Position numbers and translations under genes: made by a program. Under the pieces are notes generated by a model. That model was not told where the DNA came from. It did no database searches and saw nothing but the letters and a program-made list of their open reading frames with translations. DNA of 64,000 nucleotides from Candidatus Merdinaster equi (GTDB lineage Bacteria > Bacillota > Clostridia > Lachnospirales > Lachnospiraceae): positions 1 to 64,000 of the forward strand of contig JAGHUF010000047.1 in NCBI GenBank assembly GCA_018064935.1, given 5' to 3'. How positions within the stretch are numbered: the first letter of the stretch is position 1; the number at the start of each line of letters is the position of its first letter. Positions 47,329 through 57,357 of this stretch are shown here, in pieces.

Positions 47329-49062
47329 CTATTTTCCATGCGCCCATTCTACAATATCTGTAATATCCTTAATTGCAAGAACGATTTTGGATTGATTATT
47401 TTGCTCATAGCAGAAGTTAAAGCGATAGCAGGCCATACTTCCATCATCCCTAAGCACGTGGTTGAAATAGGATAACAGTTCTTTTTCCTTAAGTGCTTCA
47501 ACAATTTTGTCTAATTGCAAATTGCGAATAAAGTCTTCTCTTTCCTCAGGAACAATAACATTTTCAGCGATAAGTTCAGTTCCAGCCTTATAGCTTATGT
47601 CCTCAACCTCCTTGAAAACACGAAGCTCCTGTGAAAAAACATCCTTCATATGGACATTCTCAGTCTCCAAATCAATTATGCCGATCATACTGTATTCTTC
47701 ACGAAGACCTGCAATCATACGGAACTCATCCGACATCTCCTGACGCTGCTCCATTCGTTTAGCCATAGAGGCATCCAAATCCTGAGAATAATAGATGACT
47801 TTAGATACTTCACCTGCAGAGACTTCCATTCTCCAGAAAACAGCTTCACGCCATTCACCATTTATAAGCTGATATGCACAGGATATGTGGTCTTCTTCTA
47901 ATAACCTCTTCTTCAGGTTTTCTACCTGACCTACCTCTTCTCTAAGTTTCTGATATTCGCTAGCGACATATGTTCTTGAAAAATACATGTTTCTCAAAGA
48001 ATATACGCCTCTTTCTGTCTCATTTTCGGCGATGCTGGTCTCGCTCTTTTTCATGATGCGATATTCATCTAATTCAAGATCAATCAGTAACAGTGCCTCG
48101 TAGGAGTCAGTCAAGACTTTTACCAGCTCATCCATTTCTTTTTTGAAGTTTTCTTCAGCGATAGCTCGTTTAAATTGAGGAAAATTCTCGTAAAACTCCT
48201 GCTTGTCCGCATACATCATTTGTTCAGCTATCGTTGTAACAGTCTCAAGCTCATTGGTAATGCCGTAGGCGTATCCAATCGAGGCAGTGGGAACATTGTC
48301 TGACTTGATTAATTCTTCAAAAGCCTTCGCCCTCTGGTAAAAAGAGTCCTCATCCTCACCGGAATAAATCACAATAAATTCATCACCGCTTACACGATAA
48401 CAATTCCAGTCCCAAAAGAATTTTTTCAATTTATCTGCGAAAGTGCGAATGTAGTGGTTTCCCGCCTCGTGCCCTTCCGTATCATTTACATATTTTAATC
48501 TGTTCAGATCTCCGAACATTACTCCAACAGTTTTCTCACACAGACTCGCTGCAAACGAATTACAGAATGAACGATAGGAATAGAAATTCGCAAGACCAGT
48601 CATGGTATCGTAATTACAATAGAATTCGAGCTCTTTATTGTGTTCAAGCTCTTTTACATATGCATCATGCACATCCTGAATATACAAAATAACGATTTGG
48701 TTATCTTTTTGATATTCAGAAGACTTCATGATTTCCATTACCACCCATTTGAATTCTCCATTCGTATTTCGGCGATAGCGGAATCTCATTCTTTCATCAC
48801 TTTGTTCAAAATGTGACTTGATGTTATTTATATCAGTAAATTTTAGGTACATATCGCAGTCCCTGGAATCTACCTGACCCGTCAGTGCAAACTGCTTTAG
48901 CCATTCAGATATTTTTTCAGAATACCCTTTCTGCGTACTTCTCTCCTCTGCATACATTTTCAATTCTGTATGCGAATCCTCTGTCAGATTAATTCGCAGT
49001 ATCTTGTGATAGTTATTTGCTAACAACTGTAATGAATCTTCAAGCGTAAAATTCGTGTTCAC
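47329..49062 (-). CDS. GGDEF domain protein (predicted diguanylate cyclase)
   Basis: NYDTMTGLANFYSYRSF, VMFGDLNRLKYVNDTEGHEAGNHYI, YRVSGDEFIVIY. Confidence 0.9.
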   Translation of the reverse strand: MNTNFTLEDSLQLLANNYHKILRINLTEDSHTELKMYAEERSTQKGYSEKISEWLKQFALTGQVDSRDCDMYLKFTDINNIKSHFEQSDERMRFRYRRNTNGEFKWVVMEIMKSSEYQKDNQIVILYIQDVHDAYVKELEHNKELEFYCNYDTMTGLANFYSYRSFCNSFAASLCEKTVGVMFGDLNRLKYVNDTEGHEAGNHYIRTFADKLKKFFWDWNCYRVSGDEFIVIYSGEDEDSFYQRAKAFEELIKSDNVPTASIGYAYGITNELETVTTIAEQMMYADKQEFYENFPQFKRAIAEENFKKEMDELVKVLTDSYEALLLIDLELDEYRIMKKSETSIAENETERGVYSLRNMYFSRTYVASEYQKLREEVGQVENLKKRLLEEDHISCAYQLINGEWREAVFWRMEVSAGEVSKVIYYSQDLDASMAKRMEQRQEMSDEFRMIAGLREEYSMIGIIDLETENVHMKDVFSQELRVFKEVEDISYKAGTELIAENVIVPEEREDFIRNLQLDKIVEALKEKELLSYFNHVLRDDGSMACYRFNFCYEQNNQSKIVLAIKDITDIVEWAHGK

Positions 49063-49238
49063 AGCTATACCACCTTCCAGTTTATTGTAGTATCATTAAT
49101 TGTTTTCTTTCCGCGTATTATTATAGTCTTTTTGTCGAATTTTTCAAAAAATATATAATTACTTTCTCCGCGAAAGTGATATAATTATCCGTTGGAAAAT
49201 CAGTTTTTTCATACTACTACATAGATCACGAGGCTCTT

Positions 49239-49907
49239 ATGAAATTAGTTGAATTACTAAATAATCAGAGATTAACTATTCAGTTATTGTGGGGGGAGCA
49301 GAAAATAGAATTCTTCTCGAATGTAATTGGAAGAGAAGAATCAACAGTGTTCGTTACTCCTTATGTTCATAACGGAAGCGAGTTGCAATTGAATGTCGTG
49401 CAGGAAAATGATGTTATATGTAACGTGTTTACAAATAATCCGTCTACCAAGCAGCGTATCGCCTGGAAGAATGTTGAACTTACGACGGTGACTCGTGATG
49501 ATAAGATGATGTATTGCCTTAAGACGAATGGGTACAACCATATTGCAACACATGATGACAGACGTAAGCATGACAGACTGATTGTTCAAATTAATGCGCA
49601 GGTTTTTGATGCACAGTCCGCAGAGGGTATTGATATTATTATTCACGATATCAGTGACATTGGAATATCCTTCTATGCCCCCAAAACCTATAGTCCGAAA
49701 GAGAACCAGCTCACTATCGCATTTTCGGATATCATCGGAACTAAGACGTTTGATATAAGAGTCGACTGTGTTATTGCCAGAACAGCAAACAAAGCGGGCA
49801 ATCAGCTCGTTGGTTGCAGGATTGCCAAAGAGAATAAGAATTATCAATTGTACGGATTCATGAAACATTTGGGAGATAAGAATAAGGCGAGCCAGCGCGT
49901 TGTGTGA
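49239..49907 (+). CDS. PilZ domain c-di-GMP receptor (YcgR-like)
   Basis: RKHDRLIV (RxxxR) and DISDIGISF (D/NxSxxG) motifs; YcgR-like N-terminal half. Confidence 0.85.
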   Translation: MKLVELLNNQRLTIQLLWGEQKIEFFSNVIGREESTVFVTPYVHNGSELQLNVVQENDVICNVFTNNPSTKQRIAWKNVELTTVTRDDKMMYCLKTNGYNHIATHDDRRKHDRLIVQINAQVFDAQSAEGIDIIIHDISDIGISFYAPKTYSPKENQLTIAFSDIIGTKTFDIRVDCVIARTANKAGNQLVGCRIAKENKNYQLYGFMKHLGDKNKASQRVV

Positions 49908-50023
49908 AGTAAGTAAAGCAGGAATAAATAAGTAGTTCAATTCTTTTGACCGCTGTATATACAAAAATACACTTGCCATAAAATGGTGTTACTACTATAA
50001 TTACTTCGTAACAAAAACAGAAT

Positions 50024-50160
50024 ATTCTTCGGGGGCGGGTGAAATTCCCTACCGGCAGTAAAGTCTGCGAACCTCTGGTTTATTAATATTTTCCATTGGC
50101 CGATTCGGTGCAATTCCGAAACCGACAGTAAAGTCTGGATGAGAGAAGAGATGCAAGGAA
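50024..50160 (+). ncRNA. FMN riboswitch (RFN element)
   Basis: ttcgggggcgggtgaaattccctaccggcagtaaagtctgcgaac...gattcggtgcaattccgaaaccgacagtaaagtctggatgagagaagag. Confidence 0.97.
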
Positions 50161-50203
50161 CAATCTTATGTGCTGTACCAGCACCAAGTTTGTGTGTGTT
50201 TAT

Positions 50204-50233
50204 TGCCCCGCCATATTATGGCGGGTTTTTTTA
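50204..50233 (+). terminator. Intrinsic terminator of FMN riboswitch expression platform
   Basis: gccccgccata-t-tatggcgggttttttt between aptamer and ribU. Confidence 0.9.
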
Positions 50234-50341
50234 TTCACACGAGCCCGAGGTAAGAATTATTGCCATGCAACACGGACTCGCGATACATCCTTAGCACTTC
50301 AAGAAGAATTTTCTACAGGAAAAGCAAAAGGAGAAAAAACA

Positions 50342-50971
50342 ATGAACAAAAAACAAACCTTCAAAGTACGTTATCTTGCACTAACTGGCATGCTTGCAGC
50401 TCTTGCTTTCGTGCTACAGTATCTGGAATTTCCAGTTCCTTTCCTAATTCCAAGCTTCATCAAATTTGATTTTTCGGATCTTCCAGCACTCATTGGCGCA
50501 TTTGCATATGGCCCCATCGCAGGTGTTGTCATTGAGTTAGTTAAGAATGCTCTTCACTGTCTTGTATCACAGAGTGCAACTGTCGGAGAGCTGTCAAACT
50601 TCATTTTAGGTGCAGTATTCACATTCACTGCGGGATCTATTTACAAATATAAGAAGACCAAAAAAGGTGCGCTTATAGGAGCTCTTTCCGGATCAGTTCT
50701 CATGGGACTTATCAGCATTCCTTCAAATCTTTTTGTTGTATATCCTTTCTATTACAACTTCATGCCTGAAGAGGTTGTTCTTGGAATGTATCAGGCCCTC
50801 TTACCATCAGTAGATAGTATTTTAGCATGTCTTCTGATCTTCAACCTTCCATTCACAATTATCAAGGGACTGATTTCTCTTGTAATTACACTATTAATAT
50901 ATAAGCCCCTGTCACCTATCCTTCATGGCAGTAGCCAATCGGTAGGTAAAAAGGAAAAGGATAAAGAATAA
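50342..50971 (+). CDS. ribU: Riboflavin ECF transporter S component
   Basis: LEFPVPFLIPSFIKFDFSDLPALIGAFAYGPIAGVVIELVKNALH; downstream of FMN riboswitch; real start 50342. Confidence 0.93.
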   Translation: MNKKQTFKVRYLALTGMLAALAFVLQYLEFPVPFLIPSFIKFDFSDLPALIGAFAYGPIAGVVIELVKNALHCLVSQSATVGELSNFILGAVFTFTAGSIYKYKKTKKGALIGALSGSVLMGLISIPSNLFVVYPFYYNFMPEEVVLGMYQALLPSVDSILACLLIFNLPFTIIKGLISLVITLLIYKPLSPILHGSSQSVGKKEKDKE

Positions 50972-51096
50972 TTTTCTTGTAAATTTTCTATTGGCAGAAT
51001 ACACATACTGTGGTAAATTAGACGAGATGTGTGCTAGCGTAATTAGAGCGCAAGTACATATAAACCAATAAACATAATTTACAGAGGAGAATTATT

Positions 51097-51504
51097 ATGA
51101 AAGCAATGAAGAAAATCAGCGTTCTTGCACTTGCAGTTATGATGGTAATTGTAGGTCTGTGTGCATGTGGCGCAAAAAAGACAGTTGAGAGCTACTACAG
51201 CGATGCTAGCGTTGCTGCTACAATGAAGTCACAGGTTGACGGCCTTAGAGAGGCAATGAGCGATTACTACAGCAGCATTGAGTATTCAGTAAGCGGCAAC
51301 ACATTCGTTTATGAGTACACATTCACAGAGGAAGGTGAATCATATTACGATGCAGATACAACCAAGTCTGGACTTGATGCACAGAAGGATACATACCTTA
51401 ACTCTATGAAGAGTGAGACTGGTGTAGAAGATACAATCACTCTTGTATTCAAGTATTATGATTCAAACAACTCACTTCTTGACGAGTTCACTTATAACAA
51501 CTAA
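51097..51504 (+). CDS. DUF4854-like lipoprotein
   Basis: Lipobox VGLCACG; similar to 46681-47166 product (YYSSIEYSVSGNTFVYEYTF; GVEDTITLVFKYYD). Confidence 0.75.
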   Translation: MKAMKKISVLALAVMMVIVGLCACGAKKTVESYYSDASVAATMKSQVDGLREAMSDYYSSIEYSVSGNTFVYEYTFTEEGESYYDADTTKSGLDAQKDTYLNSMKSETGVEDTITLVFKYYDSNNSLLDEFTYNN

Positions 51505-51565
51505 TTTGCCATAATTGGAAGTTGAGAGATTTCCCGTATCGATTTTGATCTGGGATGTCAGAACA

Positions 51566-51611
51566 TAAAAAAACCGAGTTAGTGCCATTGGCACCAGCTC
51601 GGTTTTTTTAT
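51566..51611. terminator. Bidirectional terminator
   Basis: aaaaaaaccgagttagtgcca-ttggcaccagctcggttttttt. Confidence 0.9.
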
Positions 51612-51617
51612 GTTACG

Positions 51618-52850
51618 TTATGCTCCATGTTTAGCCTGCACCGCATCGTTAATTTCATAGCCACAATACTGGCAGGTTGGATGATCAGAAAGTGTTCCTA
51701 TAAGTGCTGCACCACACATCGGACAGGTATCTTTTTTGATTTCTCTTGCTAGACCAATCACAAATTTGTTTTCTATAAACATGAGGCTGCAATGACGAAG
51801 GTAGCCTCTTTTTTGCATTTCACGGAAAATGGAAACCTTCTGTTCATCTGTCATTTGTTTCTTATTAGCAGAATGCGAGGTTATCATCTTGCGAATATTT
51901 TCCACAATCAGGCCTGAAGGAGCCATCATCGGTTTGGGAGCCTTCGCTGCATTATTAGAAAATCGCCTTGCTGCCACGATATAGAGCACGTTTTTGTGAT
52001 GCACATAAACATTGTAAATGAAGGGCATCATGATTAGAAATAATCCCAACAAAAGAGATGGTTTTTCTTTGCCTTCTATAACATCTATCAGAGCTAATCC
52101 CATTAATATCAAAAGAAAAAACACAGCGAAACCGTGCAGAGCCATACGTGAAAACTCGTGCCGCTCACTACTTACATCAGAATACCCTGTGATGTAGAAA
52201 TAGCTTGGAGTAGTCTCGTTTGTCCCTGCCACAGTGCCTTCCTTTTGCTCGGGTTCTTTCTGCACATGCTGGATGGAGTAGACCTTATTATCTGTAATAA
52301 CCTGCGCAAAAATATCCAAACTACCGCAGTAAGGGCAGGTTCCGGCAAAGTAAATCTTCTTATCTATTACAGCGCCGCAATTTTTACATTTACACTTGAC
52401 CTTCTTGCTCTCCAGCTCGATCAATACTTCATTTCCAACCGTCTGGACGGTAAATCCTGTCATGCATTTCCGGCGTAGCTGGAGAAGTTCCCTACCTGCT
52501 TTCCTGGCATCCTCACCCATTACAGCAGCCAGTTCTCCAGATCTTATATTTCCATCCAGATCATTTTCAAAATAAGCATTGATAAACCGCGCCTTTTTAA
52601 TCTGGTTTCGGATTCGTACACTCAGGAAAAGCTTCAAAAAGCCCAGCAAACTAAAAAAGAGGAAAAAGAAAATCACAAAAAGATAGATTAGAAAATCATC
52701 CTTTCGCCGGCTGGTACTTTTTTCTGAAACAATGGAAAATATCATTCCTCCAGACCAAAAGAGGCTGGAAATCCATCCCCACACAAGAAGTGCTTTAGAG
52801 CGAGATTGCATTTTACTTATGTTTGATTCTAATAAATACATTTGCTTCAA
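51618..52850 (-). CDS. Membrane protein with two zinc ribbons, uncharacterised
   Basis: CKCKNCGAVIDKKIYFAGTCPYCGS and C-terminal CPMCGAALIGTLSDHPTCQYCGYEI; four hydrophobic segments. Confidence 0.7.
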   Translation of the reverse strand: MKQMYLLESNISKMQSRSKALLVWGWISSLFWSGGMIFSIVSEKSTSRRKDDFLIYLFVIFFFLFFSLLGFLKLFLSVRIRNQIKKARFINAYFENDLDGNIRSGELAAVMGEDARKAGRELLQLRRKCMTGFTVQTVGNEVLIELESKKVKCKCKNCGAVIDKKIYFAGTCPYCGSLDIFAQVITDNKVYSIQHVQKEPEQKEGTVAGTNETTPSYFYITGYSDVSSERHEFSRMALHGFAVFFLLILMGLALIDVIEGKEKPSLLLGLFLIMMPFIYNVYVHHKNVLYIVAARRFSNNAAKAPKPMMAPSGLIVENIRKMITSHSANKKQMTDEQKVSIFREMQKRGYLRHCSLMFIENKFVIGLAREIKKDTCPMCGAALIGTLSDHPTCQYCGYEINDAVQAKHGA

Positions 52851-53001
52851 CCCCTACGATATTACAATCCCATAAAATTGTTATTCTAGCAATAAAAACC
52901 TTGAAAAAAAACTGAAAAGTTGTAAAATTATGACGTTTATGGAGTAAATTCTGTAAGCTATTATTTTTGGGTAGCTTTTTGGCAAAACCGAAAGGAAAAT
53001 T

Positions 53002-53478
53002 ATGTATATTCTACTATTTCTTCTATGGATCGTTTTTAACGGACAGTTCACTTGGGAAATCGCAATTTTCGGTGTTGTTGTCAGTGCACTCGTTTTCGCG
53101 TTCATGTGTGCATTTATGGACTACAGCATAAAAAAAGAGATATTCCTGTTAAGTCGAATCCCTTATTTTCTTGTCTATGTATTTGTACTGATAAGAGAGA
53201 TTATTAAGGCTAATATTGTCATGGCTAAATATATTACTGTTAAGCAGGAATATGAGCTTCATCCGGTTATTTTCAGAATTGATACCAAGTTGAAGAGCCA
53301 TTTGTGCAGAACACTTCTGGCAAATGCAATTACACTTACACCAGGTACAATTACCGTAAGTATGGAAGAAGAAACATTGATTATCCATGCCGTTGACGAA
53401 TCCCTTGCGATAGAAGAGGTTGAGAATTTTGTGTTTGAGGGAATCCTTCTCAAATTAGAAGGAGGTAGAACAAAATGA
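53002..53478 (+). CDS. mrpE: Na+/H+ antiporter subunit E (MnhE/MrpE)
   Basis: LWIVFNGQFTWEIAIFGVVVS, NAITLTPGTITVSMEEETLIIHAVD. Confidence 0.93.
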   Translation: MYILLFLLWIVFNGQFTWEIAIFGVVVSALVFAFMCAFMDYSIKKEIFLLSRIPYFLVYVFVLIREIIKANIVMAKYITVKQEYELHPVIFRIDTKLKSHLCRTLLANAITLTPGTITVSMEEETLIIHAVDESLAIEEVENFVFEGILLKLEGGRTK

Positions 53479-53798
53479 CACCAGTAATAGATAGTATTCT
53501 TACTGTAATGTTAATTATACTTGCACTCATGGTTTTGCTGTGCCTTATCAAGGCGATTATTGGACCACGTGTTGGCGACAGACTTGTATGTGTAAACATG
53601 ATGGGAACGCTCGTTATTGTCATAATCTGCATACTTGCAATCAAGATGAAAGAGGGATATCTGGTGGATATTTCTATTATCTATGCAATGATAAGCTTCC
53701 TTGCAGTTGTTATTTTCTGCAAGGTGTACATGGGTGCATTTCTTCAGAAAAAAGCAGAGTCAGAGAAGAAGGAGGATGAAGCAAATGGAAACGATTAA
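53475..53798 (+). CDS. mrpF: MrpF-like subunit
   Basis: IIGPRVGDRLVCVNMMGTLVIVIICILAI; position. Confidence 0.9.
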   Translation: MTPVIDSILTVMLIILALMVLLCLIKAIIGPRVGDRLVCVNMMGTLVIVIICILAIKMKEGYLVDISIIYAMISFLAVVIFCKVYMGAFLQKKAESEKKEDEANGND

Positions 53799-54153
53799 TA
53801 TGATTTGCCAAATTGCCGGTATTGTCTTTTTATTTCTGGCTATGCTGGTTTTTGTGTTCCAGATTGTTGGTATCTTCAGATACAAGTTTCTTCTTAATAA
53901 AATGCACGTTGCGGGAATGGGAGATACTCTTGCACTTTTCCTCGCAGCGATTGGATTAATTCTGTTGTCTGGATTCAACATGACAAGCGTCAAGCTTGCG
54001 CTTGTTTTTGTCTTCATGTGGTTTACATCACCAACATCGTCTCACCTGATAGCTGGAATGGAAGTTCTCACGGACAAGACAGTGAAGAACCATGTGGATG
54101 TTCAGGTTGATAATGTTGAAGCCTTCGTTGATGGAAGGGAGGGAAGAAAATGA
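53785..54153 (+). CDS. mrpG: MrpG-like subunit
   Basis: VGIFRYKFLLNKMHVAGMGDTLALFLAAIGLIL, FMWFTSPTSSHLIAG; ATG 53785 preferred to ORF-track 53701. Confidence 0.9.
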   Translation: METINMICQIAGIVFLFLAMLVFVFQIVGIFRYKFLLNKMHVAGMGDTLALFLAAIGLILLSGFNMTSVKLALVFVFMWFTSPTSSHLIAGMEVLTDKTVKNHVDVQVDNVEAFVDGREGRK

Positions 54154-54491
54154 TTATTTTTATGGTCATTTTAATGGGAATCCTCATGGTGTGTGCTATA
54201 GCAGTTACCGCGACGAAGAGCCTTCTTAACTCTGTTTTGGTTTTCATGGGCTTTTCCATTGTCATGAGTATCATTTGGATTTTATTCGAGTCGCCCGATC
54301 TTGCAATTACCGAGGCTGCTGTAGGTGCAGGTGTAACTACTGTTTTATTCCTGGCAACTCTTAAAAGAATTAAAGCAATTGATCTTGAGGAAAATTTGAT
54401 AATTGAAGAAAACGATCAGTCCGAGATTCCTTCATGGGCTGTCGCTGAAAATAATGAAAAAGTAGAGGGAGGTGCTTCCGATGAGCTTTAA
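54150..54491 (+). CDS. DUF4040/MbhD-like subunit
   Basis: LNSVLVFMGFSIVMSIIWILFESPDLAITEAAVGAGVTTVLFLATLKR. Confidence 0.88.
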   Translation: MIIFMVILMGILMVCAIAVTATKSLLNSVLVFMGFSIVMSIIWILFESPDLAITEAAVGAGVTTVLFLATLKRIKAIDLEENLIIEENDQSEIPSWAVAENNEKVEGGASDEL

Positions 54492-55404
54492 GAGCTGGAT
54501 TAACGGCGAAGAAGACCTTCTGCTTAATAATTTAAAAACAACAAGACGTGAAGATGATCATGTAAAGCCCCTTCTCACTGATGAAGAGAAAAAGAGCGAG
54601 AATTCCAAGGTATTAAATAAAATATATAATGTCGAAGACAACAGAAGACTTAAGAGATTTGATAAGACATATCGCGTTGTAGCAATAGTTTTCTGTGTGC
54701 TTCTCGCTGCGGCAATGCTCTTTACAATTTCCTATCTTCCTAAGGTTGGAGATCCTGACACACCGGCTAATTCAAGCGTTGTATCTGAGAGATATATTGA
54801 GTCCGGACTTCAGGAAACTGGTGCAACCAATATAGTTACCGGAATGATTCTGACGTACAGAGCATTTGATACTTTTGGCGAGACAAATGTGTTATTTATT
54901 GCGACAGTCTGTGTCATGGTTCTTCTTATGCTTGATGAGAAGATTCTTGAGAAGCTCGATAAGACCAGCGATAGAATCTACGAGCCCGATTATGATCCAA
55001 TACTCACACTTGCAGCTAAGGTTCTGTGTCCAATTATCTTGCTGTTTGGCATTTATATTGTGCTCAATGGACAGTTGTCACCGGGTGGTGGATTCTCAGG
55101 TGGTGCGATACTTGGAGCGGCAATGATTCTGTATAATGCCGCAATGGGATTTGGTAAAACCCAGCGCTTTTTCAACGAGAATATATACAAGGTTGCCAAG
55201 ATTACGGCACTTTGCATGTATGGATTGATTGGAACATATTTCTATATTACCGGAGCAAACGGAATAGATAACATGATTCCACTCGGTACAGTTGGTGCAA
55301 TTCTATCCGGAGGTATTATTCTTCCGATTGATATTGCGGTTGGTATTGAAGTTGCCTGCACAATGTATGCGTTTTATGCATTGTTCAGACGTGGTGGATT
55401 ATAG
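54481..55404 (+). CDS. MnhB-related subunit (MbhE/MbhF-like fusion)
   Basis: LTYRAFDTFGETNVLFIATV; NGQLSPGGGFSGGAILGAAMILY. Confidence 0.88.
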   Translation: MSFKSWINGEEDLLLNNLKTTRREDDHVKPLLTDEEKKSENSKVLNKIYNVEDNRRLKRFDKTYRVVAIVFCVLLAAAMLFTISYLPKVGDPDTPANSSVVSERYIESGLQETGATNIVTGMILTYRAFDTFGETNVLFIATVCVMVLLMLDEKILEKLDKTSDRIYEPDYDPILTLAAKVLCPIILLFGIYIVLNGQLSPGGGFSGGAILGAAMILYNAAMGFGKTQRFFNENIYKVAKITALCMYGLIGTYFYITGANGIDNMIPLGTVGAILSGGIILPIDIAVGIEVACTMYAFYALFRRGGL

Positions 55405-55419
55405 GAAGGAGGGAGCAAA

Positions 55420-55794
55420 ATGGGTCCAAATCTGTTAGCGAATTATTCTGAAGCGGTTGCTTTTATTTTGTTCGTAATTGGTTTTGCCAATCTCCTTCTT
55501 CAGAAGAATCTGATTAAGAAGATAATTGGTCTTAATATCATGGATTCAGGTCTGTATCTCTTCCTTGCTGCGAAGGGATATATTACAGGCAGGGTTGCAC
55601 CCATCGTTGTGGATGGAGTGCAGAGCGTAGAGGCATATATCAATCCAGTTCCCTCAGGATTGGTTCTTACAGGAATTGTTGTATCTGTGTCTGTAACAGC
55701 GTTCATGCTTGCACTGACTGTTCGTCTGTATAAGAGATACCACACCCTCAATCTCGATGAGATTTCGATGTGGCTTAATAAGGAGGGTAGGTAA
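55420..55794 (+). CDS. mrpC: MrpC/NuoK-like subunit
   Basis: GFANLLLQKNLIKKIIGLNIMDSGLYLFLAAKGY; VVSVSVTAFMLALTVRLYKRY. Confidence 0.9.
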   Translation: MGPNLLANYSEAVAFILFVIGFANLLLQKNLIKKIIGLNIMDSGLYLFLAAKGYITGRVAPIVVDGVQSVEAYINPVPSGLVLTGIVVSVSVTAFMLALTVRLYKRYHTLNLDEISMWLNKEGR

Positions 55795-57357
55795 ATGGAT
55801 TTTGTACGTAATCTTCCAGCAATATCTATCCTCGCATGTATGTTTGCGGCTATTATTTCTTCCGGACTTCCCAGAAGAGCGGCTAGATTTCTTAATTATG
55901 TCCTGATAGCAGCAGTTGGCGGAATGTCTCTCATGTGCCTTGCATACGTGATGAATATTCAGGGGAGTGTAGTATATGTGATGGGTAAATTCCCGGCCCC
56001 CTGGGGTAATGAGATTAGGTTCGGTGTCCTCGAATGTCTGATGGCACTGTTCTTCAGCGTTGTTATGTTTCTGGCTGTTTTGGGCGGACGTCATAAAATG
56101 CGCGATGAGGTAGCAAAGGGAAAGGAATTCCTATACTACGTTCTGATTGATTTGCTGTTCAGTTCGCTTCTGGCACTTGTTTATACCAATGATATATTTA
56201 CTGCTTACGTTTTTGTTGAGATTAATACAATTGCGGCAGCAGGTCTTATTGTTATTCGTGAAAACGGAAGAACAATCGAGGCTGGCGTTAGATATATGGT
56301 TATGTCCCTAATGGGATCAGGCCTCCTGCTTGCCGGTATCATGATAATGTATGATGTTACCGGACACCTTCTGATGAGCAATATCAAAGAAGCAGTTGAT
56401 CAAATAATTTCGTCTGGCGAATATTATATTCCGGTCATTGTGGCTATTGCACTTATGACAACAGGTCTTTGTATCAAGAGTGCTCTTTTTCCATTTCACA
56501 GCTGGCTTCCAGATGCGTATGGATACTCAACAGTATCTTCAGCAGCCGTTCTCTCGAGCCTTGTATCTAAGGGATATATATTCCTTCTGATTAAGCTGTT
56601 CTACAGAGTGGTTGGTTTTGAGGTAATCAGTAATTCGCACATCCTCAGGATAATGTTCGTATTTGGCCTTATCGCAATGATAAGTGGATCAGTGAGCGCA
56701 ATCAAACAGAGTGATATCCGAAGGATGATTGCATTCTCTTCTGTCGCTCAGATTGGTTATATTTACATGGGATTTGGAATGGGTACTGAAGCTGGAATGA
56801 TTGCTTCAATCTACCATATAATGTCACATGCTGCGACAAAGTCCATGCTGTTTATATCTGCAATCGGACTTACTGATGTATCCAGAGGATCAAGAGATTT
56901 CAAGGATCTAACTGGGGCGGCTCTGAGAAATAAAGTGGCCGGTGTGGGATTTTTAGTCGGTTCACTGTCAATGGTCGGAATACCGCTGTTCTCAGGATTC
57001 ATCAGCAAGCTTCAGTTTATGAATGCAGCAGTTGATCTGTCACTTCAGAAAATGCTTCCGTCACTCATTGTTCTGGGTATAAGTACTATTCTTAATGCGG
57101 TTTATTTCATGAAGACAGTAATTCGTATCTATACCCCTGTAACAAAAGTTGAAGGCGGTATGGAGGAACTTACCGTTATGGAGGGAGAGAGAATTGGTAT
57201 AAATGGTGTTGTCCATGAAGAGGACAGAATAACCTTTAGAAAACAGATTCTCTACGGAACCGTGATTATATTATTCATTCTGTTAAATATTATCCTGGGA
57301 GTATTCTCAAATGAGATTATTACCATGATCAGAATGGGATTGGAGATGTTCGCATGA
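55795..57357 (+). CDS. MrpD/NuoN-like proton-pumping subunit (1 of 4)
   Basis: KSALFPFHSWLPDAYGYSTVSSAAVLSSLVSKGYIFLLIKLFYR. Confidence 0.92.
   Translation: MDFVRNLPAISILACMFAAIISSGLPRRAARFLNYVLIAAVGGMSLMCLAYVMNIQGSVVYVMGKFPAPWGNEIRFGVLECLMALFFSVVMFLAVLGGRHKMRDEVAKGKEFLYYVLIDLLFSSLLALVYTNDIFTAYVFVEINTIAAAGLIVIRENGRTIEAGVRYMVMSLMGSGLLLAGIMIMYDVTGHLLMSNIKEAVDQIISSGEYYIPVIVAIALMTTGLCIKSALFPFHSWLPDAYGYSTVSSAAVLSSLVSKGYIFLLIKLFYRVVGFEVISNSHILRIMFVFGLIAMISGSVSAIKQSDIRRMIAFSSVAQIGYIYMGFGMGTEAGMIASIYHIMSHAATKSMLFISAIGLTDVSRGSRDFKDLTGAALRNKVAGVGFLVGSLSMVGIPLFSGFISKLQFMNAAVDLSLQKMLPSLIVLGISTILNAVYFMKTVIRIYTPVTKVEGGMEELTVMEGERIGINGVVHEEDRITFRKQILYGTVIILFILLNIILGVFSNEIITMIRMGLEMFA

Noticed and set aside
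47185-47475. Plus-strand 96-aa ORF
   Set aside because: Mostly overlaps the 3' end of the GGDEF gene; no RBS or family signal.
11457-51611. Similar ccgagct...agctcgg hairpins at 11457-11492 and 51566-51611 as a dispersed repeat family
   Set aside because: Both are simply intrinsic terminators; similarity is limited to the GC stem.
53701-53784. 5' extension of mrpG ORF
   Set aside because: Extension overlaps mrpF in another frame; ATG at 53785 begins the conserved family N-terminus.
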